Assembly: GCF_029227915.1 (NCBI RefSeq)
Contig: NC_079882.1
Span: 1,922,001 to 1,986,000 of the forward strand
DNA from: Hydractinia symbiolongicarpus
Taxonomy: Eukaryota; Cnidaria; Hydrozoa; Anthoathecata; Hydractiniidae
Length of the DNA stretch: 64,000 bases
Reading direction: 5' to 3'
Shown in pieces: positions 1-11,956 of this stretch; within the stretch, counting starts at the first letter, position 1; the number at the start of each line of letters is the position of its first letter. Under the pieces are notes generated by a model, which was given only the letters and a program-made list of their open reading frames with translations, was not told where the DNA came from and ran no database searches. Position numbers and translations under genes: made by a program.

Positions 1-436
1 TCACTACTGTTGACAGGTTACGCTAACACTAGCAAATCGACAGAAAATCTTTCTAAAAAATCATCTATATAATATTATCTGTAGAATTATCACAAGTTTT
101 TCCTGTTTGCTTAATTGCTTGCTAAGCTGTTTGTTTGTTTTTTGGAAGCCGGTTTGGTTTTAAAAACAAAAAGTCAGTTAAAAAGTTAAAGTCCATTAAA
201 GAACCACCTCACAGACGATGTGACGTGGTATTGACTTGCCTCCAAAACAATGCGTTCACACATGGACAGGCCAAAAAAATTATTATGTATAATTGTGGAA
301 ATTATGTATTCTTAAATTAATGTTGTTAGCCAATTAGCTCTATCCAGTCTTTCTTTTTCTGCCTGTCTGCATGCGCGCGCATATACTGAACTTTTATAAA
401 AAAAATCACAAGACACAAATTGTACTGAGAAATCAC

Positions 437-3400
437 CTTGCTTTTTGCGTAATGTTTATACTGCTGCATGATATGCAGCATTGATAGAGAATCTTTACCA
501 CCTGATAGACACAACAAGATGCGATCATTATCTTCAATCATTTTAAATTCTTCAATGGCCTAAAATGATAAAAGGTTCTCTATTATGCTTCATAGTTTAA
601 TTTCTGATACGAGTGGGTTTTTAATATTACGAAATAATAGTGTATTACAGAAAAAATAATCGAAAATGTACTTTAACGTTTCCCGAGAAAACTCCAGTCT
701 CTTCTTAAATGCTAAGCTCTTTGAGAAAAAAAATTTATACCTCAATGGATGGAGCGAATACAATTTTTGGTGGGTTATGAAATGTTAAAACGGTTTCTTT
801 CTTTTTAACATCTTCTAACAGTTGAACCATTTCATGTTCCTTATCTTCATTTAGCTTCTTCTCTTCCTTCGTATTGGCTCTTGTCTCTCCGCCAACAATT
901 AGATTACACTGGTTTAGTTCTCCGGATTGTGGAACCTTTTTTTCATCCGCATCATCTTTCATGATTACCTCAGCCTCAAAACATTTTTTGTTTGTGCTAA
1001 AAGTGTCTTCTCTGATGTCACTCTTCTTCATATCTACATTTTCTTTAGGCTGAAAACCGTTTCTTTCTATGATGTTCATAAATACTGGTGAACAGCTGCA
1101 GTAATGGACTTTCAGCTCATTCGCCACCTCAGTTTTGTCAAAATTATTAGTCGCCCTTCCTGGAAAAAACGGCATGTTGAAATCAGCACAACTTGTTGGT
1201 ATATCACCGTGCAGGTAATCTTCAGCCTCGCATGGAAGTAAAAACCATCTCAATCTTTCCCCTCCGTCACCAAACAATAAGGTTTGATCTCCTCCACTGT
1301 CAACTATCTGAAACAGGAAGTGACTTAACGTCAATAGCGTTATATAGTCATATTTCACGGATTTCACAATCAAAATTATCTGTGATAAATTGCTTTAAGA
1401 AATGGAGTGATATTTTAACTCATGTTTTTATATTATTTTAAAATTATTTATATCGCTTTTTCTTTTTACCGTTAATATATTCCTTTTAATAAGTAAAACT
1501 TTAATTTGACTAAGTTTTAGTGAGCTGTTTCCACCTTCTTCAAAGGTGAAAACGGTTTTATTAAGAAGCAACTTACTTTTTTGATGTTGGTCAATAAACG
1601 TTTCATGTCAATAATTAATTCCTATAACAAAAAAAAAACTCTGTATATATGTGTCAGGTACCTTACATATTATACAATGACATACTCATACTTCAAAGGT
1701 TGTCTCAGTTTTCTCAATGATTTGCTGTGGATACGATACGCCACCATCTTTAAATTTGATTGAACCAAGCCATATCTTATCTTTAAAGATCTGTAAAAAA
1801 CCAAATCACTGCAAAATTGAAAATATTAGATATCTTTTTTATTTGCATGTGTCAAAAATGCTTACCCTTAAAAATTTGAGAAAAATAAATTTTACGAACT
1901 CACGTGGTGATGTTTGTGCCTCCATTCTCCAGTTTCTGGATTTAAGATGTACTAAGATATAAGTAAACGAGTCGAATAATATGTTGAATGATTCTCGGCA
2001 GATTGACATAAAAATATTTTATTTAAGCTGATGTTTTTTATATTTGTGTATTCAATGTTTTGTTGGGAAGAACTGTATATGTGATTTCAGTTTTGCTGGA
2101 AGAAAATTCCACGGTTTCAAGTTTTTTTGTTGAGAATTTTACAATATCTTAATCCGAAATGTGAATGGAGAACAGCTTGTAAGAAGTAAATTCAAAATCA
2201 ACAAAAACCAGTTCTTCCAATATTATTTTCAAAACCAATGTCGAAAACTAAGTCATTTCTGTACTTGCAGTTTGACAAAGTTCAATTGATTTGCGGGATT
2301 TAATATTTGGTGGTGATCAAAAATTACTAAATGTCATGACTGAAACTGTTTTTTGTTTTTTTTACATTTTGTGTAAATTTTGTAACGGCTGAAATACACT
2401 TTATCATTGAAAAATGACAGTGTATACAGGAAAAAATGTCATTTTTGTATTCCCGCCGAAATTTGTCATTTTTAATGTCTTGGAATGTATCATTGAAAAA
2501 TGATAGTGTATTTCAGCCTTAAGGGAGGAAAAAAAACTTTTATACAGTAACATTTTACGCCTTTTAAGTTGTATTTTTTTATATTTTGTATAAAATCTAA
2601 TGAGCAAGGACTTTATGCAAGATACTAAAATGACTGACTTTTATGTAAGAGTTTATGGGAAAAGACAATTTAACACCAGCCCGATGAACTGGTTTTTGTT
2701 TAGATTTGCTGTTTTATATTTTGTGTAACCTTTTTTGAGGAAGGACTTTAAAATAAAGATTTTTGTTGATTTGAAATTTACTCCTTCCTCGCCACATTTA
2801 TGACATTTCGGTTTAAAATGTTTGGTAAAGGGCAGTATGGATCGTCATACCAAAGAGCAATTAATTTTGTGGTGTTGACAGGTTAATTTTTACATTTTGT
2901 GTAAATTGTTGTGGGAGAGGATGGTATGCAACCGAAATGACTGATTTTTCTAGATTTAAATTGATGCTTTCCGAACTATGGCTTTCTGATATTTTTACGA
3001 TAAGCTTTTAGCGGAAAGACAATATTTAAAATGCGGAAAGAACTTATTTTTGTTAATTTGTGCTAACTCTTGCAGGCCTCCTTTTGACATTTCATATTAA
3101 AATACTGAGGGTTTTCAACATAATCACTCATAAGTTGTACATATTTGAGATGCGTTATTTCTTACATTGTTATTATCCGTGTTGTGACTGTCGGTTTTGT
3201 TACTGTCAGTGTTGTTACTGTCGGTTTTGTTACTGTTGGTGTTGTTACTGTCGGTTTTGTAAGTATTTATGTTGTAGGTGTCGATGTTGTAACTTTCAAT
3301 CAATCTAGATTTTACACCTATAGCGAGCTGTTCTTTTTAATTTTGTGTAAGATCTGTGTGGAGGACTTAATGCGATTTGACATTTGACAATTTGTGTAAG

Positions 3401-6400
3401 AATTTAAAAACATTTTTGTTAAATTAGAAATAACACCTTGTAAACGGACTTTATTGACATTTTCAGATTCATTTTCTTGGCAAAGGGCAGTGTGCTACTG
3501 AAATATTTACTGACGTCATTAAAATTTATATGATAGATTTTTTCCATTGTCCTTCCTTCTGTGTAACTGGATTTTTTCACGGGCCTTATAGACTAGTAAA
3601 GCAAAAAATAATTTGCAATGTCAATACAGACATGAATTGATATTACTTACAAACGGTAGTAGTTTCCATCCATAGTCAGCCACTATCAGTACAGCTTTTA
3701 AAATGAATGAAATCATTTCGTCATCATAAAAGTAAGGCAGGTTAATGCGAGTGAAGCCAGGTCTAAATAAAAAATGAAGAATTCAAATAAACACGCCCAC
3801 CTTCCGCACAACGCCAGCGCATTTCATTGAATTCAAAACACTGACATAATAGAATGCTTTTCATTCTTTAGCACTTTTCAACCTAGCGAAAGACATAAAA
3901 ACTTTAAATCGTATTATCTAGTATGAATAATAATAGTTCACACTGCATACCTTAAGATCTCTTTATCAGAATACTCTCTGTATCGTCTCAAATGATGTCT
4001 GTCCAAACGTCTATTAAAGAAATCACGACAAATAAACAACAAATAAACAATTATCCTTGACACACCAATCAGAAACAGGAAGAAATAATTGTCTTACTGA
4101 TCTTCCAATAACAATGTTTCAATCTCTATTGCGACATCTTCACTCATACCCAGTAATGTCTAAAAGAATAGTCAAGAATCCTTAGTCTCGAAGAATTCTT
4201 GGTCTCTTAATACAGTTTTCAATCCCTAAGAATCTTTTTGGAACTCAATGTCTTAAACATTGAGTAAGCTATTTAACTTTCATGTAAGGAAAACAAAATT
4301 TAAAAACCATTTGAACGAAAAAAATTCAAAAAAATCAATTTTAAAAATTTTAAGAATTCTCTTAGCCACACATTACATATTCAATTCTATTCCAATAAGA
4401 TGATGGTTATAAGACTATTGTTGATTTAGTATTTAAAAGGTTGCCATTTTTTACTGCATAGATAACAGACATTTCATGTGTTTTGGCTTTTAATAAACAA
4501 GTTAAGTCAATAAAAGAGTAGTTAGTAACTTCTGTTTGCCTCACGTGATTTACTCTAAAATTGTAGTGACCGACTTTTTAATGTGTATGCCACTGATTGA
4601 CACAGGTCGCCAACTGCAAAATCTTATTAAATTGTGCCTTTTACAACTAAGCACATATTACGCCATTAGTTCGTGAGAAACGCCATACATATATTTTGCC
4701 TATTCTTTCAGATGTTTTAAAGAATTATAAACAAGTTTGATATTACATATAATGTGCACTCCGTTCTCAATGTAAACGTTGATTATCTTAGAACTGTTCT
4801 TGGCTCACAGAGAATAGGGTATTACATAGAATATAATGTGATATATAATAAAGAAGGTATACATCTACCAATGTAAATATGTCAAACCTGAGCATATGGG
4901 CCAGCACAAGCACAACCTCCACGTGACTGAATTCCAAACAGGTCGTTCAGTAACACAGAAACATAATTATGATGCAGCAACCGACCAGATTGAGCGTGTT
5001 TGATTACAAATGAAAAAATTGGAAGCTTTTGATGAGTTTTTGGTCCAAGTAGGATTAGATTTAGGCAGTTTTCCCAAGTCTTATATGCCATACTAAAATT
5101 TTACACGAGAGAGTTGCTAGTTAATTTACATGCGAACCTTTAAAATAACACCAAGTCCTACAATTACTTTGATCAGACTATTTACCTGATTAGTTCCTTT
5201 TCTCTTTTGTCAATATTTTCTTGTTTGACATTCTAAAAATTGATAAGTTATTAGGTACTTAATAATAAACAATGACTAAAAAAAATAAAGGAGAAAAAAA
5301 CAAAGCCAGGGGGATAGCACTGTATATAATAAAAAAATTAATGTTTAAATGCAAACCTCTTTCAGTTGAAAGACAAGACCCGCACGTACACTGTCAACAA
5401 TTGCTGGTGTTCCACCTTCTTCCCTCATTTCAATTTCTTTTAGATAACGATGAGTGTGAGCTGTAACCTACAGCATGAAATAGCAAATTTTTTTTTGAAA
5501 TTAATTTCAAAAACATAATAGTTAAACTAAGTAGTTAAACATTCTTATTTTATCAAGACATCACGATATCAAGATTGACCCGTCGTGAGGGTAATTACTT
5601 ACATAAAATACTGTACCCCCACCCCCTTCTGAGGGAATTGGGTTAAAGAACATATTCTTCTTTGCAATAAGAACGCCTAAATGAAAAGATGCAATGAATC
5701 TTAAATTACGATACAAGAATTCAGAATACAGCCCCAGAAGTTAAAAGCTATATATTGATAAAGCCTTGTAACATATGACTTTCTCATATTCTAATATAAG
5801 CAGCATATATTTATCAACATTATCTACTGTTCAAAATGTTCAGAAGTAATACAAAGAACAGTAAAGGTAAAAGGTGTTGTCTCTTGTAATATTATCAAAC
5901 TACTGTGTTGAAACCTTCAATGAAATAAACAAAATACAAATGCCAGTGATCATTAGTTGTTATTTATGTAACAGTTGCATTACTAGCACTGCATGATGCT
6001 CAGGGTTGAGGTTTTTCGTTACCATCAAAGGCATCTCCGGAATAAAAAAGAATGTCATCAAAAACACAAACAAGAGTTGCAACTTATTGTTGTTTTCACT
6101 TTAGATATAAAGTTACAACTGACCTGGAGTACCTGGACCTCCAACAAATTTATGAGGCGACAAAAATACAGCATCCTTGAAAGCCAAACCAGACTGGCTA
6201 AAAATGATAGATTACTTCATAAATGCAAATATAGCATAACTGTCAACATTTTGAACATTTTGAACACGAAAAACCCTCAAAATTTAACCAATTAGTGAAA
6301 AAATGTGTTTTAGCACAATCATGCTTTTTGGTTTTTTCATATCAATTACATGTTACCCTTGAATAATTATAAGAAAATTTTAAAAGTGTTAGAAAAATTC

Positions 6401-9400
6401 AATAAAACTAATTTTAGGGAATGTCAATAATCACTTCTCATTTTTCAACCTTCCTCCCTCAATCAGATTAAAATTAGTGTTTGTTTTAAAAAGCACCAAA
6501 ACACTTGATGTATTACGGCATGGCCTACTTAGGAAAAATTTTAGATGTAGCTTAACTAACCTGGCTGTTGTTGGGTTCATATCAATTTTCACATAAGGAC
6601 CTAAAAAAGTTTCAAGCGTTAAAAAGAGAACAAATTATAAATATAAAATTTGAAATTTTTTGGCTGAAATATTGACTGACTTCATCATACAGTGTTGCTT
6701 AAATAGCTTATGAAACTTTCGAAAAAATACAAAATTTATGCAAATTTTGCAAAATTCTAAATTTAACTTAAGTATCCCACCTGCTGAAGCATAATCAAAT
6801 AATGCCAAAGCTCCATATTTATGTAAACATTCTGAAACTCCATTTACATTTAATAAAATGCCAGTGATATTAGAAGCTGCTGAAAAACAACCTATTAAAG
6901 GCCGGCCATGTTTCTTGTATTTCTAAACAACAGTTGTTACGACATTTATATGCCCGCAACAGATTGCAAAAACCTTTAAATCTATTTCCCTAAAGGGGCA
7001 TACAAGGAGCAGTTTCACCTGACTGTTTAAAACATGCTGGACTTCTTATACAGTTATTGCTATGTTAATGATGATTATATATGGAATAGTTATATATCCT
7101 TTAGAATTGCTAACTATAATAGAAGAACTGGTAAATTCTTTCAACTTTGTTTTCTTAAGACAAAAAGACCTATGGTCACATAGATGAGCAACACCAGTTG
7201 TTGTGAGACACTAATTTTGGAGATCATAATCCATATTTAGTCGCAAAACTTCAACACGATTACAACAGCTTAGTACATTTACTAAAATTTTGTGCCATCA
7301 AAATCTTGGTTGTTTGATGTAACAGTGTGGTGCAAAAAATAACAAAAAAACAGATCAAAATAGCACTTGCTTGCAGGTTTTTTTCCAGGTTGTTGATATC
7401 AACAAATCCATCATTATTAACACTTGTCCATACTATCTATAACACAAATAAAGTAGAGTATGCCTTAAGAATCAAATATATCATCCAATGAGTTAAAATC
7501 TTCGAAATTTCAAATATTCCAGTAAAAAATATTTTTTACACCATAAAAGTTTTCCATAAAATTCAATTCTAAATTCACAGCATAATTATGCAAAAAGAAA
7601 AATTTATGACTGAAGCGTATGAAGATAAAAAAGCTACATGGTATACACTTAGAGAGTTGGAAGAGATTCAAAATGAATGTTTACTTTTTAATCGTAATCA
7701 GTTTGAAAATGAAATGCTCAAAGCTGCAGGCTCAAAGGCAAGCTTTTTTTACAAAAAAAATACTGTTGATTTTTGCTTTAAAAAATGTGTTTATTAAAAA
7801 TGTTTAGGGCATATATCTTCTTGATAAAAGAATGTAAACACTTCACGAGAAAAAGCGTTTGCAAATAAATACAGAATTTTTGGACAGAACCAACTTCATG
7901 AAATCACCTAAAATTCACAAAAGTAATGATATCATATTATCTCTTATACTGTGCATGAGAATCTTACAATTTTAAGACTTTAATTTTTCTCTCCACTCTA
8001 ATTCCCTAATTTTTATATTTAATATAAAATTTAAAAAAAATCTCTTATTCAAATAATAAACCAAAAAGTTATACATCTCCACCAATTTCTTTCCAGGGTA
8101 GCAGTACAGAATGATGCTCAAATGGACTAACAAATACAATCTAAAATAAAATTATAAACAGATAAATTGCAGTGGTTTGCACTTTCTATTTATTCCGGCA
8201 CAAGGAGTAAAAAAAACTGGTATTGAATATTTCATGGATCACCCAATAAAAGAAAAACTTGCTTAGCATTTTTAATGCCAGATTGTATTTTGCAGGGCAG
8301 AGCTGGAAAAGACAGGATGACTTTGCCAGCCATACCCTTCTGTGGGTACTACAATAAAGATATGCAAAGAAAGGATTAAGTAGCTTGACCAATTATTCAC
8401 AAAATAGGTCTGTCACTGTAAAACCTGCACACTGCATCGGAAGATCTACTAAACTGAAAAAATCTATCAATTAAGTTCAAACAAGCTCAATGCAATGAAA
8501 AATTTTTGCACTTATTTATATTTAATTATCAGAAGAGTCGCCTTTTCTATTTATTTTGTGTGGCCAAATCTGATCATTCTTAGGAATTAAGACTAGTTGT
8601 GTTTATTTGACCTAGCATTTTAAAGTAAACAAATTCAAACTATAGCATATTCCATGTGTTTACCTAGCCCAAAAATAAGGTAATATTCCATGTTTATTAC
8701 TAAAATACATAAGACGAAATAATTTCAACGAAAAAAACATATTTTTGTTACTCAGATAGATTAAAAATAGGAAAGAGCAGTACAAATCAAATACCAGCAG
8801 CAAAGCTGATCTATAGATTTAGAAAACCAAAAACCAATAAATAGTATTGGTTTTCTAACATGATAAACTTTGAATCATTAAAAACTATAGGCTGTCTTAC
8901 AGGAGGAGATTGGAAATTCAAAGCATGAATTAGTTTATGAACAGCTCCAGTGCATCCATTGGCAGTAAAAATTACAGCATCATCTTCACCTGCATTTACA
9001 CATTTTCTGACAATATCTCTAAAAAAATACATTACATAAACATAAAAGTAGAAAATGGTTTTTCTCATTTTTAACAAAAATAAATATAATTTTTTGGCAA
9101 CTCATCTATATCAAACACTTGATGCCTGTCTGTTAGCCCACTTAAAAACTGGGGGTTTTGTAATCAAAAACGCCTGGCCCTAAAATTATAGTTAACCCCA
9201 GTCCAGGTAAATTTCATTACTTTATGTTGGAAATATGTATAACTCGTGATCCCACATGAAATTTTGCATCAGCTAACAACTGGTATATATATTAAGTTTT
9301 TCAAAATTTTATAAATGAAAAAATGCATATATAAAGTTTATTCAATAGTATATATTATATACATAAGTCTCAATTAATTTTTAATTAGTTTAGTCAGTGC

Positions 9401-11956
9401 AGTATATACATGAGTCCAATAATATTATTTTTATGTAACTGTGTCACTTATAAACCCTAGGCTTGCTCTTGGAAATTCCCCAATAAATTCTTACAGTATA
9501 GCACATAACTGTAGCAGCAAAGACTGCCATTCACACACAACTAAGGATAACTTTTGGATCCAAGAAAAAACTATAAAATTATTGATCTGTGAAGATGTAT
9601 GCTTTACATATCAATATATGTCTCAAAACTATCAAGTATAGGTACAATAATTATTTCTACCTTGCTTCATGACGAAACATAGTTGTCTGAAGAGAAGTGA
9701 CTGATGTAGTTGTGTGAGTATTTCCATAATGGGGTAAAACATTTTCTTGAATGTAATCTTCAATGTATTGCAGTGACCTAAATATAAAACAAATAATTTA
9801 TATAATCAGTTTACAACTACATAACATTATTAGTCTATGCAGTGGTAAGAAAATGGGTATATGGGTTGGGTATTTTTGATGTGTTACCTTCCAGATGCAG
9901 TATAGTCACAGTAGACAACTAAAAAAAATAAGAGGAAGAAATATCAATTATCCACATAATCACACAATAAAAACATACTAAAATTTAATCTTTAATGAAC
10001 CTGACAAGCAAGTGATTTCATGTAAGTTTTATTAGAGAGTTCGGGTTTCATGGCTTCATAAAGACATACTATGGATGCATCAGAGGTCAGGGGCAGTTGT
10101 TAAAAAAATGGCTATTATAGAGAACAAAAAGTTAGACACTTTAAAATTTAATATCCATTAAAACATATATTCCATATACAACAAACCAAATACAACAGAC
10201 GTTGATTAAAACTATGTCAACCATGCCACCCAATGTGGTAAAAAAATGTCAAAAAATATTACGATACTCAGAATAATATGCAGAATCCTGAGATATAAAC
10301 TTTTCTGTCCCATGGTATTGACTAGATCATAAATATTCCTCATAACACCCTGCCACACAATGTGTTAAAAAATAGGGTGTTTATTTTGCATATCCATTGC
10401 AGGATGAAGATAATACACATTTTCACAGTTGAGTAAAAATAACATACCCTTATTTTATCCAACTCAAGTTATCTGTACAACTAGTTGCACCGTACTATTC
10501 CTCTTAAAATCAATTTAAAAGACAACTTAAATATTGAAACTGAAAATGACCTTTCCATTTTACCAAAAAACCCACTGATGTGGGCTGGAAAGCGTGTTTG
10601 TTGCTTTTTCTTTTGTTTCCATACAGTAGCCTCTGCGCAGATTTTTCTCATAGCCGTAGATTAGTGTTTATAGCTCTCGTACTCTGTGCGGGAGACCGGG
10701 GTTCGATTCCTCTTGACGGCGATTCAACATGGGCGAGTGAATGTTACCATAGCCCCGGGTTAACCCAAGCCATGTGAGGGAAATTGGGAAGATGGCACAC
10801 TGTGTGGGCCGTTGGATGTTGCCGGGAGTTGTCTAGTAGAGCGAGGGCTCTAATTGGGTCTGCGTAGCTCAAAATGAGCATTAAATACTCTAGGACTCTC
10901 CATCTACGCCATGGCCCCTCCTGGAAATAATAGACAGGGTATATCCCTCGATATTTGTGAGGCTAGCCATGTAAAATATGCACATCTATCTATCTATCTA
11001 TCTATGTGGTGCCGTAGATTAGTGGTTATAGCTCTCGTACTCTGTGCGGGAGACCGGGGTTCGATTCCTCTTGACGGCAATTCAACATGGGCGAGTGAAT
11101 GTTACCATAGCCTCGGGTTAACCCAAGCCATGTGAGGGAAATTGGGAAGATGGCACACTGTGTGGGCCGTTGGATGTTGCCGGGAGTTGTCTAGTAGAGC
11201 GCGGGCCCTAATTGGGTCTGCGTCGCTCAAAATGAGCATTAAATACTCTAGGACTCTCCATCTAAGCCATGACCCCTCCTGGAAATAATAGACAGGGTAT
11301 ATCCCTCGATATTTGTGAGGCTAGCCATGTAAAATATGCACATCTAATCTAATCTAATCTATCATAATAACTGTGAAAACGTGTATAGCTTGATCTCGAA
11401 ATAATGGGGCAGTTGATTTGAACTACTCTACCTACTGGGCTACTCTACCTACTATGATTTTATTAAATATGGACCTGTAGTAAAGGCATACATTATTAAA
11501 AGTGAGTTTAAACACCTCACTGTTGTGTGAATAGAATTCATTTATTCATGGTTAAAATTGTACATATGCATGGCGTAATAGTGCTAGCTATAGTACCTTT
11601 CCTTGACAAAATTTTTGTGCCATTACCCAGCAACTGTTTCTGAGAATATTATTAAGGCCAAATATCTTCATAGTTTTTATAAGCAAACATATCTCCGATA
11701 AGTAAGGAAGCAGACAGGACTTAACTTAGTCTAAAACTACAGTAAAAGTTACAGGAGTAAGGTTTTTTTAATAAACTGACTGATATAGCTAGCTACCTTT
11801 TCTTACGCCAAATGGTCCATGAAACATCTGATCCTTTCCAATTACATTTTCATTGATAAAGTAAAATAAAGATTTGCGATTTTCGGTAGGTATGCGATGT
11901 TCATTTTGTATCACAGGAAAATCCTCGTAAAATTTTCGTCCTCCTTCCATTGCCAT
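437..11956 (-). CDS. Class-V aminotransferase (cysteine-desulfurase-like) fused to a PP-loop tRNA-thiolation-type ATPase, 3' end outside the window
   Basis: Eighteen exons were read: 11956-11797, 9918-9888, 9777-9661, 9018-8901, 8140-8075, 7436-7371, 6922-6781, 6600-6561, 6197-6124, 5676-5603, 5467-5357, 5232-5186, 5092-4888, 4159-4098, 4010-3951, 3762-3651, 1307-741 and 559-437. They give 725 codons in one frame, and the gene continues past the left edge. Residues about 50-500 form a fold-type-I PLP enzyme: DYTASGR near the N-terminus, SASN-like motif at 200-204, cofactor Asp229 in DYAS, Schiff-base Lys263 in SPHKF, and a GGCACAG loop with Cys409/Cys411 where desulfurases carry their catalytic Cys. 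A charged linker (roughly 510-684) precedes a PP-loop, SGGKDS at 703-708, as in TtcA/Ctu1 enzymes that adenylate and thiolate tRNA. Inference: one protein supplies sulfur from cysteine and uses it on tRNA. The start is MAMEGG at 11956, and a nearby ATG two codons later is possible. Family assignment is firm; the substrate is unknown. Confidence 0.85.
2387..2518. repeat. Short foldback element, about 130 bp
   Basis: The 14-mer ggctgaaatacact at 2387-2400 reappears inverted at 2505-2518. Inside each end, a block tatcattgaaaaatga (2402 and 2488) is repeated in direct orientation. The size and inverted ends suggest a small non-autonomous element. No clear target-site duplication was seen. It lies in the 2.3-kb intron 1308-3650. 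Confidence 0.45.
3166..3300. repeat. 15-bp minisatellite in an intron of the aminotransferase/PP-loop gene
   Basis: Eight consecutive 15-bp units run from 3181 to 3300, with a decayed copy just before. The unit is gttgttactgtcggt, alternating with a version that starts with t. The first five units are nearly identical and the last three decay. The open frames across it are repeat artefacts. Confidence 0.85.
10653..11005 (+). mobile_element. tRNA-derived SINE, copy 1
   Basis: The first ~70 bases look like a tRNA: the acceptor stem starts GCCGT and closes with ACGGC, and a perfect B box GGTTCGATTCC sits at the expected place. The anticodon-arm side CGGGAGACCGGGG resembles tRNA-Asp. A body of about 270 bp follows, ending in a (TATC)n tail rather than poly-A. 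It lies in the first intron of the aminotransferase/PP-loop gene. Open frames over it are not genes. Confidence 0.85.
11011..11362 (+). mobile_element. tRNA-derived SINE, copy 2, in tandem with copy 1
   Basis: This is a second, nearly identical copy beginning only about 5 bases after the tail of copy 1. It has the same tRNA-like head with box GGTTCGATTCC, the same body with a few substitutions, and a tail of ATCTA units rather than ATCT units. The distinct tail argues for two insertions or tail remodelling rather than a simple recent duplication. Confidence 0.85.

Noticed and set aside
3060-3387. Cys/Tyr-rich and Val-rich frames of about 80 codons
   Set aside because: They are translations of the 15-bp minisatellite in two frames, inside an intron.
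7588-7797. 69-codon plus-strand frame with ordinary amino-acid composition
   Set aside because: It lies within an intron of the minus-strand gene, shows no domain and is flanked by AT-rich runs. It could be an old insertion but cannot be supported.
10653-10722. A functional tRNA gene
   Set aside because: The head has a B box and acceptor pairing, but the anticodon loop is irregular, the 3' end runs straight into a long shared body, and a second copy has the same body. It is a SINE.
10580-11135. Two plus-strand open frames with nearly the same peptide
   Set aside because: Both lie in the tandem SINEs and simply translate the tRNA-like head and body.
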